Positions 4,115 through 6,050 of a stretch of 6,050 nt of DNA are shown here, piece by piece. Source of the DNA: Acidobacteriaceae bacterium (GTDB taxonomy: Bacteria; Acidobacteriota; Terriglobia; Terriglobales; Acidobacteriaceae); assembly GCA_003152795.1 (NCBI GenBank), contig PMBA01000121.1, forward strand, positions 146-6,195. Direction: 5' to 3'. The translations under genes and the position numbers were made by a program. Position 1 is the first letter of the stretch. Each line of letters opens with the position of its first letter. A model generated the notes under the pieces. The model was not told where the DNA came from and made no database searches. It worked only from the letters and a program-made list of their open reading frames with translations.

Positions 4115-4582
4115 ATGATTTCCGCTAAGGTGGAATTGACACAGGCGTTAAGCGAGCAAAGGCAGTTCGTGGCCCGCACTGGCAGTGAACACCATCTTCT
4201 ACTGGACGACGCAGCCGGAGGCACCGGGCCCAAGCCCATTGAACTGGTTGCAGCCGGTCTTGCCGGATGCACGGCATTTGACGTGATCACGATTCTCCGC
4301 CAGAAATACCATCAGAAAGTCACGGGCTACGAAGTGCGTGTGGAAGCTGACCAAGCGGAGCGCCCGCCGCAGGTGTTCACGGCCGTTCGTATTCATCATG
4401 TCGTCAAGGGGTTCGACATCGATGCGGCGGCAATTGAAGAAGCAATTCGCTTGTCAGAACAGAAGTATTGCTCGGTCGGAGCAATGGTGCAAAAGACCGC
4501 AGCCCTGCACACTACCTATGAAATCGTCGCCGAAACAATGGAGTGGGTGAAAGGTTCGTCTCCAGCAAAAACCGAGGCCTGA
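4115..4582 (+). CDS. OsmC/Ohr-family thiol peroxidase-like protein
   Basis: The 155-residue protein carries both conserved cysteines of the OsmC/Ohr fold. Cys52 is in GPKPIELVAAGLAGCTAFDV and Cys119 in SEQKYCSVGAMV. In this family the pair reduces organic hydroperoxides through a thiol-disulfide cycle in the cytosol. The pattern (GxxPxELxxxGLAGCTAxD, then QKYCSVGAML-like) is closer to the YhfA/OsmC branch than to Ohr. The C-terminus runs slightly past the usual ~140 residues (VKGSSPAKTEA). The start is fixed by AGGGGG at 4104-4109. It is followed closely by the TolC-family gene on the same strand, which suggests one operon, and preceded by the ECF sigma factor gene with ~137 bp between, where two inverted repeats occur. 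Peroxide- or sigma-dependent control is plausible but inferred. Confidence 0.93.
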   Translation: MISAKVELTQALSEQRQFVARTGSEHHLLLDDAAGGTGPKPIELVAAGLAGCTAFDVITILRQKYHQKVTGYEVRVEADQAERPPQVFTAVRIHHVVKGFDIDAAAIEEAIRLSEQKYCSVGAMVQKTAALHTTYEIVAETMEWVKGSSPAKTEA

Positions 4583-4659
4583 AAGATCTCCGTATGAAAC
4601 AGACTCCACTCCAGGGCAGTGACCCAGATCGCGGTTCCAGGCCTGGTAAAGAGAGCAGG

Positions 4660-6050
4660 ATGAACCAGGCGCACCAGTTCGTTCCTCAAGTCGGTCCAAA
4701 ACCTATGAGCTTTCATTTTGGCCCTCGTCATGTTTGGCCCAATCTGCAACTGGCCGTTGCTGTGGTTTGTCTTGCAGGATCGATGTTTTCTCAGACGTCG
4801 CCCGAGCCCTCTCCACTCTCTTTGCAGCAGGCGGCGAGCATGGCGTTGGAGAAGAATCCGCTGCGCAAGGCCGCAACCGCCGACACCAAAGTGGCTTCGG
4901 CAGCAGTGCGGGAGGCACAATCGTTCCTCATGCCGCACCTGACGTTCTCGGAAACTGCGACCCGGGGCGACGATCCCGTATATGTGTTCGGTGCCAAACT
5001 CCGGCAGCAGCGTTTTACGGCAGACAACTTCGCACCCCCCTTAAACAAATTGAACACGCCACCGCCTTTTGGTGATTTCACCACCCGCTTTGGCGGGACC
5101 TGGAACCTGTTCGACTCGTTCGCCTCCTGGCATGGAGTCAGTCGTGCCAGGGAGATGGACGCCGCTGCCGGTCATCAACTGGAGCGCACGGATCAGGAGA
5201 TCCTGTTCCGCGTGGTGCAGTCTTACTACGGCTTACTGCTGGCTGCAAAGCAAGTGGAAGTGGCCGAACAGTCTGAGAAAACGGCAAAGTCGACCAGCGA
5301 ACGCAGCCAGGCGAGGTTTGATAGCGGGCTGGTGGTGGAGTCGGACCTGCTTACCTCAAAGGTCCGATTGGCGAGCCGCGAACAAGAACTCATTCGCGCG
5401 CGAAACAATCTGGCGCTCGCCCAAGCTCAATTGAATACTGCAATGGGTGTTCCTCTGGATACCCTCTATCAGCCTGCAGACCCGCTTGCCGAGCCGAGTC
5501 TTGCGTCTCCCGCGCTCGCCGACGTGGAGCAAAAAGCACTCACCAGCCGGCCGGACCTGAAGCGGATCGAATCCGAGCAGTCCGCGCAAAACCTGAGCGT
5601 CGCCATCGCCAAATCATCGTTCGGTCCGCGCGTGAATGCCTTCGCCGGATGGGAGATGGACAATCCCACGCTGCTCGCCGGTGGTGGCGGCAATAACTGG
5701 CTCGGCGGGATCGAGTTGCAGTTCGATATCTTTCAGGGTGGCGCGAAAAAAGCCGCTCTGTCGCGCGAACATGCCATCGCTGAAAAGATGGCGGCGTTGA
5801 AGCAAGCGGCCAGCGACGCAGTCCGGTTGGAGGTGCGCCAGGCCTACTACGATCTGGATTCAAACCGCCAGCAGATGGGTGTGGCACGTACGGCGATTGC
5901 CCAGGCAATAGAGAGTCTGCGCATCAACCAGGATCGCTATGAGGGCGGCCTGACTACCATCACCGACATTCTGGGCGCGGAGGAAGCGGCCCGCCGCAGC
6001 CAGACCGACTACTGGCAAGCGGTCTATCAGTTTCACATCAGCTCCGCCAA
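4660..6050 (+). CDS. TolC-family outer-membrane efflux protein, 3' end outside window
   Basis: The frame is open to the window edge (463 codons visible; family members are usually 420-500). Two outer-membrane-efflux repeats are seen. The first (~55-262) contains LSLQQAASMALEKNP, a coiled-coil helix ending with ARFDSGLVVESDLL, then LALAQAQLNTAMGV. The second (~285 onward) contains SRPDLKRIESEQ, PRVNAFAGW, FDIFQGGAKKAAL, VRQAYYDL and the equivalent repeat motif DRYEGGLTTITDIL. Such proteins form the trimeric outer-membrane channel of tripartite efflux pumps, so adaptor and RND genes may follow beyond the window. Start choice is uncertain: in-frame ATGs lie at 4594, 4660 and 4705. 4660 has the purine-rich GAGAG stretch before it; 4705 gives the most ordinary signal peptide (hydrophobic core LQLAVAVVCLAG) but no Shine-Dalgarno; 4594 lies 11 nt after the osmC stop. 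Likely co-transcribed with the osmC-like gene. Confidence 0.93.
   Translation, partial: MNQAHQFVPQVGPKPMSFHFGPRHVWPNLQLAVAVVCLAGSMFSQTSPEPSPLSLQQAASMALEKNPLRKAATADTKVASAAVREAQSFLMPHLTFSETATRGDDPVYVFGAKLRQQRFTADNFAPPLNKLNTPPPFGDFTTRFGGTWNLFDSFASWHGVSRAREMDAAAGHQLERTDQEILFRVVQSYYGLLLAAKQVEVAEQSEKTAKSTSERSQARFDSGLVVESDLLTSKVRLASREQELIRARNNLALAQAQLNTAMGVPLDTLYQPADPLAEPSLASPALADVEQKALTSRPDLKRIESEQSAQNLSVAIAKSSFGPRVNAFAGWEMDNPTLLAGGGGNNWLGGIELQFDIFQGGAKKAALSREHAIAEKMAALKQAASDAVRLEVRQAYYDLDSNRQQMGVARTAIAQAIESLRINQDRYEGGLTTITDILGAEEAARRSQTDYWQAVYQFHISSA

Noticed and set aside
4637..4646. CCAGGCCTGG palindrome between osmC and tolC as an operator
   Set aside because: A single 10-bp GC-rich palindrome inside a likely operon, and possibly within coding sequence if the 4594 start is used; too weak to call.
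5069..5908. Several open frames on both strands within the TolC region
   Set aside because: They are shadows of the long open TolC frame, which has clear repeated family motifs from 4705 to the window end.

Overview
The window looks like chromosomal DNA from a moderately GC-rich Gram-negative bacterium. It encodes an outer-membrane beta-barrel protein, a TolC-type outer-membrane factor and signal peptides. The style of several proteins (the barrel family, the MerR-like/TOBE protein, the ECF sigma factor with a zinc-finger tail) reminds me of Acidobacteriota, but that placement is recalled resemblance, not a computed result. No rRNA, tRNA, insertion sequence or CRISPR array is visible.

Layout from left to right. 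Bases 1-372 (+) hold the C-terminal two thirds of a DJ-1/PfpI-family protein. It converges on 369-662 (-), a remnant of a YeiH-type putative sulfate exporter whose centre has been deleted. At 875-1699 (-) is a complete outer-membrane beta-barrel protein of unassigned function. It is read away from a roughly 200-bp divergent intergenic region that carries overlapping inverted repeats (1736-1764). At 1902-2339 (+) is a MerR-like HTH protein fused to a molybdate-binding TOBE/Mop domain.

The most interesting part is a compact minus-strand unit at 3016-2326. It consists of an ArsR-family regulator, then directly (TAA followed by ATG) a small membrane protein at 2611-2456, then a start codon opening what looks like the first ~17 residues of a LysR regulator that is broken off. 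The small protein is interrupted by one in-frame TGA at 2524-2522. The reading frame continues for 21 codons past it, places a cysteine five residues after the TGA, and contains a strong hairpin with a GUC loop about 23 nt downstream of the TGA. That is where bacterial SECIS elements sit. I interpret it as a 51-residue single-pass membrane selenoprotein (Sec30, UxxxxC). Ordinary ORF callers would miss it.

To the right, diverging from arsR, 3102-3977 (+) encodes an ECF-type sigma factor with a C-terminal zinc-finger domain of the anti-sigma type fused to it. Next comes a probable operon: an OsmC-family thiol peroxidase (4115-4582) followed by a TolC-family outer-membrane efflux protein that runs off the end of the window (4660-6050).

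Read together, the region has a redox/thiol and envelope-stress flavour: DJ-1, OsmC, a putative selenoprotein, ArsR, an ECF sigma factor and TolC efflux. It also contains two eroded genes (YeiH and LysR, families often found side by side). Any functional link between the units is inference from proximity.
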